Positions 17,914-26,439 are shown, counted from the stretch's first letter. The stretch is DNA of 64,000 bases from Dickeya fangzhongdai (GCF_002812485.1 NZ_CP025003.1:992001-1056000); one strand, 5' to 3'. Translations and numbers: made by a program. Notes: generated from the letters alone by a model not told the origin.

Positions 17914-18861
17914 ATGATAAGTATAAAGCGAGCACTTTATTACCATGAGCTGGTGCGCAAAGGGAGTTTTACCCGCGCAGCCAAATCACTCAATATCTCA
18001 CAGGCGTTTCTTTCCCAGGAAATATCCCGGCTGGAACAGGAACTGGAAAGGAAACTGATTAATCGCACCACCCGGCAATTCGCGCTGACGCCATTCGGCG
18101 AAGCGTTTGATGACAAAATCAAACCGCTGATCCGGGAATATTATGACGTCGAACAATTTGTGCAGTCGTACGAAGATAGTCAGGACGGTGCCCTAATGGT
18201 GGGGGTGATTCCGATTTTCAACCGGCTGAAATATTACGATGTCTTCACGCTGTTTCAGAAACAGCACCCGAATATCGAGCTGTCTTTTATCGACGGCGTC
18301 AGCAGCGACCTGCTGGAAAAGGTGAGAAACGCCGAGATCCACGTGTCGCTCTCTACGCCGTTTGACGACTATCTGCAGGACCCGTTGTTCAGCCATACCA
18401 TTTTTCTGGATGACAATCTGGTGGCGGTGATGGCGACCGACCATCCGCTGGCGGCTCAACCGAGCCTGACGCTCCATCAACTGGCGCAGGAGCGGCCGAT
18501 CGTGCCGCAGAAAGGCACCGGCGAGCATGCGGCGGTGTCGACGGCGTTCAGCCGCGCCGGGCTGGAAGATACCTGCTTTCGGGAATGCAGCAATCTCGAC
18601 ATCATTATGGATCTGGTGATGCATCACGGCGGGGTGGTGTTTCTGTGCACCTCGGTGGCGAGCAGCCTGAAGGGCTACGATATCGTGATTCGTCCGGTGG
18701 CGACGCCGATCACCCGCACGTTTGCGGTGAGTTATCTTAAACGCAGCGCCGGCATTCCGATGGTGCGCCGCTTTCTGGATTTTATGGAACGGCATCATCC
18801 GATGTTGCGTGATCCAACGTTGCGTGATCCGGTGTCGCGTGATCCGATGCCGCGTGGATAA
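17914..18861 (+). CDS. LysR-family regulator with a repeat tail
   Basis: A 315-residue LysR-type regulator with an N-terminal helix-turn-helix (SFTRAAKSLNISQAFLSQEI) and a substrate-binding-like effector domain. It is divergent from the esterase gene across a 174-bp AT-rich gap, so it probably controls that gene. The normal C-terminus (RFLDFMERHHP) is followed by a tail of three copies of a five-residue unit (x-[LS]-R-D-P), encoded by a 15-bp tandem repeat that also sets the stop codon. The tail is unlikely to be needed for function. Confidence 0.88.
   Translation: MISIKRALYYHELVRKGSFTRAAKSLNISQAFLSQEISRLEQELERKLINRTTRQFALTPFGEAFDDKIKPLIREYYDVEQFVQSYEDSQDGALMVGVIPIFNRLKYYDVFTLFQKQHPNIELSFIDGVSSDLLEKVRNAEIHVSLSTPFDDYLQDPLFSHTIFLDDNLVAVMATDHPLAAQPSLTLHQLAQERPIVPQKGTGEHAAVSTAFSRAGLEDTCFRECSNLDIIMDLVMHHGGVVFLCTSVASSLKGYDIVIRPVATPITRTFAVSYLKRSAGIPMVRRFLDFMERHHPMLRDPTLRDPVSRDPMPRG
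18802..18861 (+). repeat. 15-bp tandem repeat forming the LysR C-terminal tail
   Basis: Four 15-bp units starting at 18802, 18817, 18832 and 18847 (ATGTTGCGTGATCCA-like). The last is diverged and carries the stop codon. Confidence 0.88.
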
Positions 18862-18886
18862 CGGCTTATGGAAAAGGAAAACAGCG

Positions 18887-18910
18887 ATCGGGCGACAACA
18901 ATCGCCCGAT
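18887..18910. terminator. Terminator-like hairpin between LysR and LacI genes
   Basis: Nine-bp stem ATCGGGCGA / TCGCCCGAT with a six-base loop, in the gap between two convergent genes. There is no T-run on the plus strand and only a weak one (TGTTTTCC) on the minus strand. Confidence 0.5.
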
Positions 18911-19023
18911 AACAGCCTGCTGGCCGTGCGGGCCAGAGCGACGGCCGGTTTATGCATCATTTCTCTATCCTGACTCAGCCTAATAACCTGGGGAAGTAAC
19001 ACCCGTGATTTGGCTACATACGG

Positions 19024-20010
19024 TTAACGCACGATCAGCGTCGGTGTAATGCGGACGGTTTCTCCTTTCTGCGCTTCGCCGCTCAGCACCCGTTGCAGGT
19101 GGCGCATGACCTGCTCCACCAACAGCTCCACCGGCTGGCGGACGGTGGTCAGGCGGTATCCTTCCCAGGCTGCCTGCGGGGTATCGTCGCAACCCACTAC
19201 CTTGCACGCCGGGCCGTCGGTCAGGCGCAGGGCGTCAAGGGCGCCGAAGGCCAGCGCATCGCAGGCGCAGAACACGCCTTCGACCAGCGGATGCTGTTGC
19301 CGCAACCGACACATGGCGTGATAGCCGCTGTGGTAGGCGTAATCCGGGTTATCCGTCACGACAGGCTCCGGCAAGCCGTGATGGGCCAACCGCTGGCGAA
19401 AACCCGCCAGCCGCTCCAGCGACGCCTGCCCGTCCTGACGGCCGCCGATATAAGCCAGCCGGGTCAACCCCAGCGAGATCAAGTGGTCCGCCGCCAGCTC
19501 GCCCGCCAGCCGGTTATCGGACAGTACCGCGGTGACGGTTTCACGCTGGTCCTCCCGGCCCATCAGCACCATCGGCAGCGACAGTTCCAGACAGCGTCCG
19601 GTGGCTTCCCGCGACAGGCTGCCGGCGGAGATGATCGCCGCTTCCACCTGCCACGACTGCGCCTGCTGCAGCCGGGCGCGGATGTCGCACTGTTCGGTGA
19701 CGCTGACCAGCATCGGCACCAGTCCGTGTTGTTGCAACGCCTGCGTCAGCAGGCCGAACAGCCAGGGCTGGAACGGGTTGTCGAATTCGCCCATCACCAC
19801 CGCCACGATGCCGGAGCCATGCCGTCCAGAGTTGACCAGCGCCCGCGCCAGCGCATTGGGGCGATAGCCCAGTTCATTCGCCGCCGCCAGCACCCGTGAG
19901 CGGGTCGCCTGGCTGACCTTGCCCGGGGCGGAATAGGTGCGTGATACCGCCGATGGCGAAACGCCGGCGCAGCGGGCGACATCAATCGAGGTGATGCGTT
20001 TCTTATTCAT
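19024..20010 (-). CDS. LacI-family regulator of the adjacent ABC transporter
   Basis: A 328-residue LacI/GalR repressor. The helix-turn-helix and hinge lie in the first ~60 residues (SIDVARCAGVSPSAVSRTYS, LGYRPNALARAL), followed by a sugar-binding periplasmic-protein-like domain. The start at 20010 follows AGGGGAGCAG; an open frame upstream is the overlapping MBL gene read in another frame. It is the last gene of the transporter operon and overlaps the MBL gene by 8 bp, so it is autoregulated if it binds the operator-like palindrome upstream of the binding-protein gene. Confidence 0.9.
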   Translation of the reverse strand: MNKKRITSIDVARCAGVSPSAVSRTYSAPGKVSQATRSRVLAAANELGYRPNALARALVNSGRHGSGIVAVVMGEFDNPFQPWLFGLLTQALQQHGLVPMLVSVTEQCDIRARLQQAQSWQVEAAIISAGSLSREATGRCLELSLPMVLMGREDQRETVTAVLSDNRLAGELAADHLISLGLTRLAYIGGRQDGQASLERLAGFRQRLAHHGLPEPVVTDNPDYAYHSGYHAMCRLRQQHPLVEGVFCACDALAFGALDALRLTDGPACKVVGCDDTPQAAWEGYRLTTVRQPVELLVEQVMRHLQRVLSGEAQKGETVRITPTLIVR

Positions 20011-20770
20011 GCTCTGCTCCCCTGATGACGTGCCAGCGCCCGTTGCGGCATTGCGCACGGTCGCCCTGCTCCGGCAAAAACACGCCGGGCGAGGCGGCGA
20101 TAACCTGTTGCAGCGCCGCTTTTTGCGACTGCTGCACGTGGTACAGACCCAACGGCGCGCCCGGCTTACGCGCCAGCGTCTGCACCTGCGGCCAGTTGCC
20201 GTGGTAGGCATTGTCCGCCGCCTGCGGCGAAAAACACTCCACCAGCGCCAGATCCGAGCGTGCCAGTAACGCGGCGCCCGCGGGCGTCAACTGACCGTCG
20301 CCGCTGTAAAACAGCGACCCCTGTTCGCCGTCGAGCCACAGGGAGCGGTTGGGCACCGAGTGGCGGGTCGGCGCGGTCTGGCAGCGCCACGGCCCCAGTT
20401 CGCTCAGGTCTTCGCCGTTCTGCCAGCTCAGGGTAAACAGCGGCCGGCCGGCGGGCCAGAAGGCGAAATCCGCCAGACGCTGCAACTGCGGCAGTTGCTG
20501 ACGCGGCGCGATAATCGTCAGCGGCGCGGTACGCCCGCAGGATTCACACCAGTTAAGCCAGGTGGTTAGGCCGAGCGCGTGGTCGGGATGAGCATGGGTA
20601 ATGTAGATGGCGTGAATGTCGTCCGGCGCGGTTTGGCGCTGCCACAGCGCCTGCGGTACGGTCGGGCCGCAATCCACCAGCAACTGGAATCCGTCTTCGC
20701 TGACCCGTATCGCGGCGTTGACCCGTTGGCTGTCATAGGCTTCGCCGCTGCCGAGAATCTCAAGCTCCAT
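20003..20770 (-). CDS. MBL-fold metallo-hydrolase in a transporter operon
   Basis: A 255-residue metallo-beta-lactamase-fold protein, cytoplasmic, with the metal motif THAHPDHALG at about residue 77 and further His/Asp ligands (TRHSVPN, YSGDG, HGNW). It resembles the RNase Z/PhnP branch, many of which hydrolyse phosphodiesters. The start at 20770 (MELEILGSGEAYD) fits the family's N-terminus; the upstream extension is the ATPase gene read out of frame. It overlaps the ATPase gene by 11 bp and the LacI gene by 8 bp. It may process the imported compound, by position only. Confidence 0.85.
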   Translation of the reverse strand: MELEILGSGEAYDSQRVNAAIRVSEDGFQLLVDCGPTVPQALWQRQTAPDDIHAIYITHAHPDHALGLTTWLNWCESCGRTAPLTIIAPRQQLPQLQRLADFAFWPAGRPLFTLSWQNGEDLSELGPWRCQTAPTRHSVPNRSLWLDGEQGSLFYSGDGQLTPAGAALLARSDLALVECFSPQAADNAYHGNWPQVQTLARKPGAPLGLYHVQQSQKAALQQVIAASPGVFLPEQGDRAQCRNGRWHVIRGAEHE

Positions 20771-21866
20771 GCTGGCTCTCCTGCCCGACGGGAAGCGGGG
20801 GCTGCGGCAAACGCTGACCGGCCGCGTCAAACCAGTGACAACGTTCCGGCGCAACCTGCAACGCCAGCTCCTGGCCGATGCGCGCCGGGTGGCGGCCTTC
20901 CACCACCAGCGTCAGACAGGGTTCGTGGATGAAGTGGCCGTGCAGGTGATACTGCGCGCCCAGATTTTCCACCAAATCGACCTTAAAGGTCGGGATGCCT
21001 TCGGTGACTTCAAAGGCGTCCGGGCGAATGCCGAGGGTGGCGGCGCGTTCATCACGCGCCAGCCGTTGCAGCCACGGCGACAGCATTTGATCAGACGACG
21101 GTATTTGATCGTGCGACGGCATTTGACTTGGCGGCAACGGGAAAAAGTTCATTTCCGGCGTACCGATAAACCCGGCGACGAAGGTAGTGGCGGGCTGGTG
21201 GTACAGCTCCTCCGGCGTCCCCACCTGGGCAATGCGGCCCTCATGCAGCACCACGATGCGGTCGGCCAGCGTCATCGCTTCCACCTGGTCGTGGGTGACG
21301 TAAATCATGGTGGCGGCCAGTTGCTGATGCAACGCTTTCAGTTGCACCCGGGTGTGAGTGCGGAGTTTGGCGTCCAGATTGGACAGCGGTTCGTCAAACA
21401 GAAACAGGCGCGGTTTACGCACGATAGCGCGGCCAATCGCCACCCGCTGACGCTGGCCGCCGGAGAGCGCGCCGGGTTTACGGTGCAGCAACGGCGTCAG
21501 TTGCAGCATCTCCGCCACCTGCGCCACTTTCTCTTCAATCGCCTGACGCCGTTCGCCGGCCATTTTCAGCGCGAAACCCATGTTTTCCGCCACGGTCATG
21601 TGCGGGTAGAGCGCGTAGGACTGAAACACCATCGCCATTTCCCGCTGGCCCGGCGGCTGGCGCGAAATGTCCTCGTCACCCAGCAGGATCTGGCCGCTGT
21701 CCTGCTGTTCCAGCCCGGCGATGGTACGCAGCAGGGTGGATTTACCACAGCCGGACGGGCCGACGAACACCACCAGTTCTCCCTGCCGGATATGCAGATC
21801 GATGCCGTGCAGCACCGGCTGGCGACCGTAACGCTTGGCGACCTGATGTAACCGTAATTCACTCAT
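20760..21866 (-). CDS. ABC transporter ATPase, MalK/UgpC type
   Basis: A 368-residue nucleotide-binding subunit of a carbohydrate-type ABC importer. It has Walker A GPSGCGKST, signature LSGGQRQRVAIGRA, Walker B LFLFDEPLSNLDAK, the switch histidine in VTHDQ, and a C-terminal OB-fold regulatory domain. A short insertion of three 6-residue repeats (SQMP, SHDQIP, SSDQML) lies in the linker after the nucleotide-binding domain, encoded by an 18-bp tandem repeat. It works with the two permeases and the binding protein of the same operon. Confidence 0.93.
   Translation of the reverse strand: MSELRLHQVAKRYGRQPVLHGIDLHIRQGELVVFVGPSGCGKSTLLRTIAGLEQQDSGQILLGDEDISRQPPGQREMAMVFQSYALYPHMTVAENMGFALKMAGERRQAIEEKVAQVAEMLQLTPLLHRKPGALSGGQRQRVAIGRAIVRKPRLFLFDEPLSNLDAKLRTHTRVQLKALHQQLAATMIYVTHDQVEAMTLADRIVVLHEGRIAQVGTPEELYHQPATTFVAGFIGTPEMNFFPLPPSQMPSHDQIPSSDQMLSPWLQRLARDERAATLGIRPDAFEVTEGIPTFKVDLVENLGAQYHLHGHFIHEPCLTLVVEGRHPARIGQELALQVAPERCHWFDAAGQRLPQPPLPVGQESQHGA
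21081..21134 (-). repeat. 18-bp in-frame tandem repeat in the ATPase gene
   Basis: Three 18-bp copies (starting 21081, 21099 and 21117) sharing the core ATTTGA(T)C and adding six residues each to the linker between the ATPase core and the C-terminal domain. Confidence 0.8.
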
Positions 21867-21875
21867 CTGCGAGTC

Positions 21876-22703
21876 CTATTTCTGGCTGACGGCAAAGCCG
21901 CGCAGCAAATAACGTTGAACAAAGCCCGCCACCAGCAGTACCGGCAGCGAAGACAGCAGCCCGATGCTCATCAGTTCTCCCCAGTAGATCTGGTTTTCGG
22001 TCATGAAGTTGGCGATAAACAGCGGCAGCGTGAACTGCTGTGGGGTTTGCAGGTACAGCAGAGCGAACAGAAATTCGTTCCACGCCATGATCAGGGTGAA
22101 GATCGCCGTGGCGACCAGACCGGGGGCGCACACCGGCAGCACGATGTAGCGCAGCCGCCGCCATAGCCCGGCGCCGTCCATCGCCGCGGCCTCTTCCAGC
22201 GACAGCGGTACGTCGCGGATAAAACTGAGCAGCATCCAGATGCAGAACGGCAAGGTGTAAACCTGATAAGCCAGCATCAGCCCGGTCAGGCTGTTGAGCA
22301 GGTGCAGCGATTTGAGCAGCGAATAGAGCGGGATCGCCACCACCATCGGCGGCATCATCTTGATCAGCAGCACCAGCAGCAGGAACAGGCTGTCGAGCCG
22401 TGCCGGAAAGCGGTGGCGCGCCAGCGTGTAGGCGGCCAGAAACCCGGTTAGCAGCGATAACGCGGTAGCGCCGGCGGCCACCCACAAGGTATTAAACAGC
22501 CGCTCGCCGACGCCGTTATTCAGCAGGCTTTTCAGGTGAGTGAGTGTCCACTGTTGCGGCCAGAACGGGCTGCTCAGGCTTGAGAATTCAGCGGTGGACT
22601 TAAACGCCGCCGCCACCATCCACAGGATCGGCAGGGTAAAAAACAGCAGCGCGACGGTCAGCGCCAGCGCACGCAGCGCCATCAGCCAGTAGGGGAGTCT
22701 CAT
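21876..22703 (-). CDS. ABC sugar permease, MalG type
   Basis: A 275-residue inner-membrane permease with about six helices and the binding-protein-dependent transport (EAA) loop, EEAAAMDGAG, that contacts the ATPase. The start ATG at 22703 overlaps the stop of the preceding permease gene by 4 bp (ATGA). A longer frame upstream is that gene read out of frame. The family (carbohydrate uptake CUT1) takes up oligosaccharides or glycerol phosphates. The substrate cannot be told. Confidence 0.92.
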   Translation of the reverse strand: MRLPYWLMALRALALTVALLFFTLPILWMVAAAFKSTAEFSSLSSPFWPQQWTLTHLKSLLNNGVGERLFNTLWVAAGATALSLLTGFLAAYTLARHRFPARLDSLFLLLVLLIKMMPPMVVAIPLYSLLKSLHLLNSLTGLMLAYQVYTLPFCIWMLLSFIRDVPLSLEEAAAMDGAGLWRRLRYIVLPVCAPGLVATAIFTLIMAWNEFLFALLYLQTPQQFTLPLFIANFMTENQIYWGELMSIGLLSSLPVLLVAGFVQRYLLRGFAVSQK

Positions 22704-23572
22704 GCGGTTTTCCCTCCGCGCATCAGTTGCCAGGCGTAGACCAGACTCATTGCCGCGGCGAACAGCAGCATGATCACCGCGCCGGCGCTGGCGAGTCCCA
22801 GATTGAAGAACTTGAAGCCCTGCTGATAGATATAGAGCGACAGGGTTTCGGTGGCGTAACCGGGGCCGCCGCCGGTCAGGGCGTACACTTTGTCGAACAG
22901 CTTGAAGGTGTCGATGGAACGCAGCAGCAGCGCCAGCATGACCGGCTGGCGGATCAGCGGCAGCGTGACGTACCACAGCCGTTTCCAGCCGTTGGCGCCG
23001 TCGCTTTGCGCGGCTTCCAGCACGTCCTTGGGAATCGCCTGCAACCCGGCAAGGATGATTAGGCAGGCCATCGGCGTCCACTGCCAGATATCCACCAGCA
23101 TCAACGACCACAACGCCAGATGCGGGCTGGACAGCCACGGCTGCGGCATTAGGCCCAGCGCGGTCAGGCAGTTGTTGAGCAGGCCGAAATCGTAATGAAA
23201 CCAGACGCGCCAGATAGCCGAGCACACCAGCGTGGAGATCATCATCGGGTAGATGAGCAGGCTCAGCACCCACTGGCGGCCGGGAAAATGGCGATACAGC
23301 AACAACGCCAGCGCCAGCCCCAGCAGCACCTGTAACAGCGAACTGCCGAACGAGAACAGCAGGGTGTTTTTCAGGCTGGTGGTGAAGAACCAGTCGGCGA
23401 ACAACTGACGGTAGTTTTCCAGCCCGACCCAACTGCGGCTGGCGGCGGCGTAATCCACCTTGCTGAAGGAGTAAAGCAGCATCTGGCCGATGGGATAGAG
23501 CGTCAGCAGCAACAGCAGCGCGGCGGCGGGCATCAGCAGCAGCCAGCGTTGCCAGCGGGAGTCAAAATGCAT
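22700..23572 (-). CDS. ABC sugar permease, MalF type
   Basis: A 290-residue inner-membrane permease of the CUT1 family with six helices and an EAA loop (EAAQSDGANGWKR). It pairs with the MalG-type protein encoded directly downstream with a 4-bp overlap. A 205-bp gap with a nested palindrome separates it from the binding-protein gene, an arrangement that could lower permease expression relative to the binding protein. Confidence 0.92.
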   Translation of the reverse strand: MHFDSRWQRWLLLMPAAALLLLLTLYPIGQMLLYSFSKVDYAAASRSWVGLENYRQLFADWFFTTSLKNTLLFSFGSSLLQVLLGLALALLLYRHFPGRQWVLSLLIYPMMISTLVCSAIWRVWFHYDFGLLNNCLTALGLMPQPWLSSPHLALWSLMLVDIWQWTPMACLIILAGLQAIPKDVLEAAQSDGANGWKRLWYVTLPLIRQPVMLALLLRSIDTFKLFDKVYALTGGGPGYATETLSLYIYQQGFKFFNLGLASAGAVIMLLFAAAMSLVYAWQLMRGGKTA

Positions 23573-23589
23573 GGGATGTCCTTGAATGA

Positions 23590-23606
23590 GCGGGCCGTGG
23601 CCCGCC
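23590..23606. repeat. Short GC-rich hairpin before the permease gene
   Basis: GCGGGCC / GGCCCGC inverted repeat with a short loop, 18 bp upstream of the MalF-type start codon. It could slow transcription or protect upstream mRNA. Confidence 0.5.
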
Positions 23607-23616
23607 CGACAGCGGT

Positions 23617-23766
23617 TAAGAACCTATCCCAATAGGGCTATTTTACTTGCCATTTTGAACCCGGGCAGTGCTCGAACGCCTCACGTACTGCGTGTACGCT
23701 CCGGGTTCTGCGCGCTTCCCGTGTCCAAACTGGCTGCGTCAATGACGCCTATTGGGAAGGTTCTAA
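23617..23766. repeat. 150-bp nested palindromic element between binding-protein and permease genes
   Basis: The outer arms are near-perfect (TTA.GAACCT.TCCCAATAGG against its complement), and an inner perfect pair GAACCCGG (23657) / CCGGGTTC (23701) lies inside. No coding frame. It looks like a dispersed intergenic palindrome that would fold into a long hairpin in the operon mRNA. Confidence 0.65.
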
Positions 23767-23777
23767 TGTAATACTGG

Positions 23778-25103
23778 TTACTTCAGTACCTGCGCGATCT
23801 TCTGATTGGCCTGCTGCAACGCTACCTGCGCCGGCATCTGATCCATCAGCGCCAGTTGCAGGTAGTCGCCGAGAATGCTTTCCACTTCCTGCCAGTTGCG
23901 GATGCGCGGACGCGCTTTGCCGGCTTCCAGCGCGGCCAGTTGCGCCGGGTACCAGCGGTACTTCTGCACTACCTGCGCATCCTGATACACGCTGCGGCGC
24001 GTCGGCGGCAGACCCAGTTCCAGCGCCAGCGCTTTCTGGTTTTCGGCGCTGGTCAGGTAGCTCAGGAATTGCTGCGCCAGTTCGCTGTGCTGGCTGTTTT
24101 TGGCGACTGCCATCTGCCAGATGCCGAGCATCGGCGACGGACCGGCGTTCTGCCCCGGCGCCGGTTGTAGCGTCATGTTGCCGACCACTTTGGATTTGGC
24201 GGCGTCGTCCAGCGTGGACGCCCAGGCCGGCCACACTTCGATCGCCATTGCCGCTTTACCCTGTTCCATCGCCTGACGCACGTCGGCGGCGTTGTACACC
24301 TCTACCCCGGTGGGGGCGAATGCCTTCAGCGCCTTGAGGGTGTTGAGTGCCTGCAACGCCTGCGGAGAATCCAGCGACGCTTTGCCGTTAGTGATCACGT
24401 TGCCGCCGTAGGCCCACAGCATCGGCATAAAGCCGGAAACAATCGGGTTGCCCTTCATGCCGCGGAACACCACGCCGGAGACGCCTGGTTCCTGCTGTTG
24501 CAGGGTTTTGGCATCGCTCAGCACCGCATCCCAACTGGCGGGCGCCTTGAGCTGGTGCTTGTCGAACAGGTCCTGACGGTAGGCGAACATCGCCACGTTG
24601 CCGACCACCGGCAGGCTATAGACCGGACCGCCGTTTTCCGGCACGCGCGAAACGTTCAGCACCGCCGGAATGAAGTCGCTGCTTTGCAGGCTGTCCGGCA
24701 GCGGCTGGATCCAGCCGTTACCGGCGAATTCCGGGCTCCAGCTGTCGTCCATCAACATCAAGTCGTAGGCCGAGGCGTTTTCCCGCAGGGAAATCACCAG
24801 TTTTTCATACAGGTTGGCGTAAGGCAGCTTCAGCAGTTCGATCTGCTTGCCGGGATGTTGTTGCTGAAAACGGGCCAGCGTGCTGTCGAGCGCCTTGCCG
24901 TAAACGTCATCGCGCCCGGCGATCACCAGATCGGCGGCCTGCGACGCCATGCTGCACGCCAGACCGGCGGCGAGCAGCAGGCGGGAAAGGGTTTTCTTGC
25001 TGTGCGATTTTGCTGTCAGAGTGGTGTTGCCAAACGGTTTTTGGCTAAACGTGTTTTTGCCAAACATGGTTCTTTTACTAAACATTGTTCTTTTGCCAAA
25101 CAT
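23778..25103 (-). CDS. Extracellular solute-binding protein, family 1
   Basis: A 441-residue periplasmic binding protein of the CUT1 sugar-transporter class. The signal peptide is unusual: the first ~19 residues are three copies of a 6-residue unit (MFGKRT, MFSKRT, MFGKNT), followed by the hydrophobic core LLLAAGLACSMASQA with cleavage after Ala. The mature protein has the SBP_bac_1 fold. The start at 25103 is supported by AAAGG eight bases upstream. It is the first gene of the operon binding protein, two permeases, ATPase, MBL hydrolase, LacI, and a LacI-type palindrome lies just upstream. Confidence 0.92.
   Translation of the reverse strand: MFGKRTMFSKRTMFGKNTFSQKPFGNTTLTAKSHSKKTLSRLLLAAGLACSMASQAADLVIAGRDDVYGKALDSTLARFQQQHPGKQIELLKLPYANLYEKLVISLRENASAYDLMLMDDSWSPEFAGNGWIQPLPDSLQSSDFIPAVLNVSRVPENGGPVYSLPVVGNVAMFAYRQDLFDKHQLKAPASWDAVLSDAKTLQQQEPGVSGVVFRGMKGNPIVSGFMPMLWAYGGNVITNGKASLDSPQALQALNTLKALKAFAPTGVEVYNAADVRQAMEQGKAAMAIEVWPAWASTLDDAAKSKVVGNMTLQPAPGQNAGPSPMLGIWQMAVAKNSQHSELAQQFLSYLTSAENQKALALELGLPPTRRSVYQDAQVVQKYRWYPAQLAALEAGKARPRIRNWQEVESILGDYLQLALMDQMPAQVALQQANQKIAQVLK
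25050..25103 (-). repeat. 18-bp tandem repeat in the signal-peptide coding region
   Basis: Three 18-bp copies of ATGTTTGGCAAAAGAACA-like sequence, each starting with an in-frame ATG, make up the extended positively charged N-region of the binding protein. Confidence 0.85.
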
Positions 25104-25124
25104 AGTGAGCGCCTTTTGTCAGGA

Positions 25125-25140
25125 GTGCATACGTTTGCAC
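25125..25140. promoter_or_regulatory. LacI/GalR-type operator upstream of the binding-protein gene
   Basis: The 16-bp palindrome GTGCATACGTTTGCAC has a central ACGT and only one symmetric mismatch pair, as in LacI/GalR-family operators. It lies 22 bp before the start codon, and the operon encodes a LacI protein. Confidence 0.65.
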
Positions 25141-25214
25141 AGGCGCTATCTTTGGCGACGAGGATGACAGAAACATGAAGGCAGGATGAACAATCCAAGA
25201 TGCGGGGTGACAAC

Positions 25215-25237
25215 CGGAAGCCGGATACCGGCTTCCG
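25215..25237 (-). terminator. Hairpin after the MdtG-like gene
   Basis: Perfect 10-bp stem CGGAAGCCGG / CCGGCTTCCG with a 3-base loop, just after the stop of the MdtG-like gene. The T-run is poor. Confidence 0.6.
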
Positions 25238-25245
25238 TGATGATG

Positions 25246-26439
25246 TCAGCCTTTCTTCGGCATGCGGGCAAAGCTCACCATCAACTGGATGCCGTTAATC
25301 AGCACCAGCAGCGCGGTGACCAGGAACACCCAGCGGTAACCCAGTGTGGCGGAAACGGTGGAGCCGAGCAGCGGCCCGACCACGTTGCCGAGATACATGC
25401 AGGATTGGTTATAACCAAAAATACGCCCGGTCACCTGCTGGCTACTGTATTTCACCAGCAGCGCCTGCACCGCCGGCATCAGCGCGCCGTCGGCGAAACC
25501 CAGCGCGAAGCGCAGGATGCCGAGCTGGACCGAACTTTGCACCGCCGACATCAGGAAGAACAGCAGCGCACACAGAAACAGCGCCACGATCAGCACTCTC
25601 TGAGAGCCGATGCGATCGCCGAGGCGTCCGAGGCGCGGCGCGGACAACAGCGCAGAGACGCCGGGCACGGCGGCGATGACGCCGCTGATAAACGCGATGT
25701 TTTCGATGTCGGGAGAGAGGTCGCGGATAAACAGCGTCAGTATCGGACTGATGGAACCGTTCGCCATCTGGATCATCATGGTGGTGAAGCACAGGCTGAC
25801 AATCAGCAGCGGATAAGGCAGCGAGGCGAACACCGCCCGGCCGCTGAGCTGCGCTTTTTTGCTGACGGTAATGGCGTTTTCACGGATGGCGAACAACGTA
25901 ATGAGAAAGCAGATAAACAGCATGGCGGAGGTGACGAAAAACACCATGCGCAGACCGATGGTATCGGCCATGAAGCCGCCGAGCAGCGGACCGATCAGCA
26001 CCCCCGCCACCTGCCCGGTGGACAGCGTACCGAGCGCCCAGCCGCTGCGGCTGCGCGGCACTTGCGAGGCAATCAGCGCCATAGCGTTGGGAATGTAGCC
26101 GGAGGTCAGCCCCATCAGCGCGCGCAGAATAAACAGTTGCCAGACGTTGGTGGCCATGCCCTGCAGCCCCATGACCAGCGACATGCCGAGCGCGGCGCGC
26201 AGCAGCATCAACTTACGGCCTTTGCGGTCGGCCAGGCTGCCCCACAGCGGCGCGACAATCGCCGAAATCAGAAACGAGGAGCTGAATACCAGCCCGGACC
26301 AGAGATTGAGCGCGGTGTGATCGCTCACGCCCAGATGTTCGATGTAGAGCGGCAGGAACGGCAGTATCTGGCTCATGGCCATGCCGGTAAAAAAACATCC
26401 CAGCCAGGCGGAGAAAAGGTTGAGTTTCCAGGTTTCCAT
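25246..26439 (-). CDS. mdtG: MFS multidrug efflux protein, MdtG-like
   Basis: A 397-residue inner-membrane MFS antiporter with about 12 helices and the motif [15 protein letters not shown] between helices 2 and 3. The N-terminal half reads very like E. coli MdtG ([30 protein letters not shown]). MdtG exports fosfomycin and other compounds. The symbol is by close resemblance; a paralogue cannot be excluded. It stands alone, upstream of the ABC operon and downstream of the AzuC-like gene. Confidence 0.88.
   Translation of the reverse strand: METWKLNLFSAWLGCFFTGMAMSQILPFLPLYIEHLGVSDHTALNLWSGLVFSSSFLISAIVAPLWGSLADRKGRKLMLLRAALGMSLVMGLQGMATNVWQLFILRALMGLTSGYIPNAMALIASQVPRSRSGWALGTLSTGQVAGVLIGPLLGGFMADTIGLRMVFFVTSAMLFICFLITLFAIRENAITVSKKAQLSGRAVFASLPYPLLIVSLCFTTMMIQMANGSISPILTLFIRDLSPDIENIAFISGVIAAVPGVSALLSAPRLGRLGDRIGSQRVLIVALFLCALLFFLMSAVQSSVQLGILRFALGFADGALMPAVQALLVKYSSQQVTGRIFGYNQSCMYLGNVVGPLLGSTVSATLGYRWVFLVTALLVLINGIQLMVSFARMPKKG

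Noticed and set aside
20011..20211. Longer LacI-family protein starting at 20211
   Set aside because: The added part lies in the MBL gene in another frame and precedes the conserved helix-turn-helix, which begins at the start chosen here.
22704..23432. N-terminal extension of the MalG-type permease to 518 residues
   Set aside because: This part is the MalF-type gene read out of frame; the true start overlaps that gene's stop by 4 bp.
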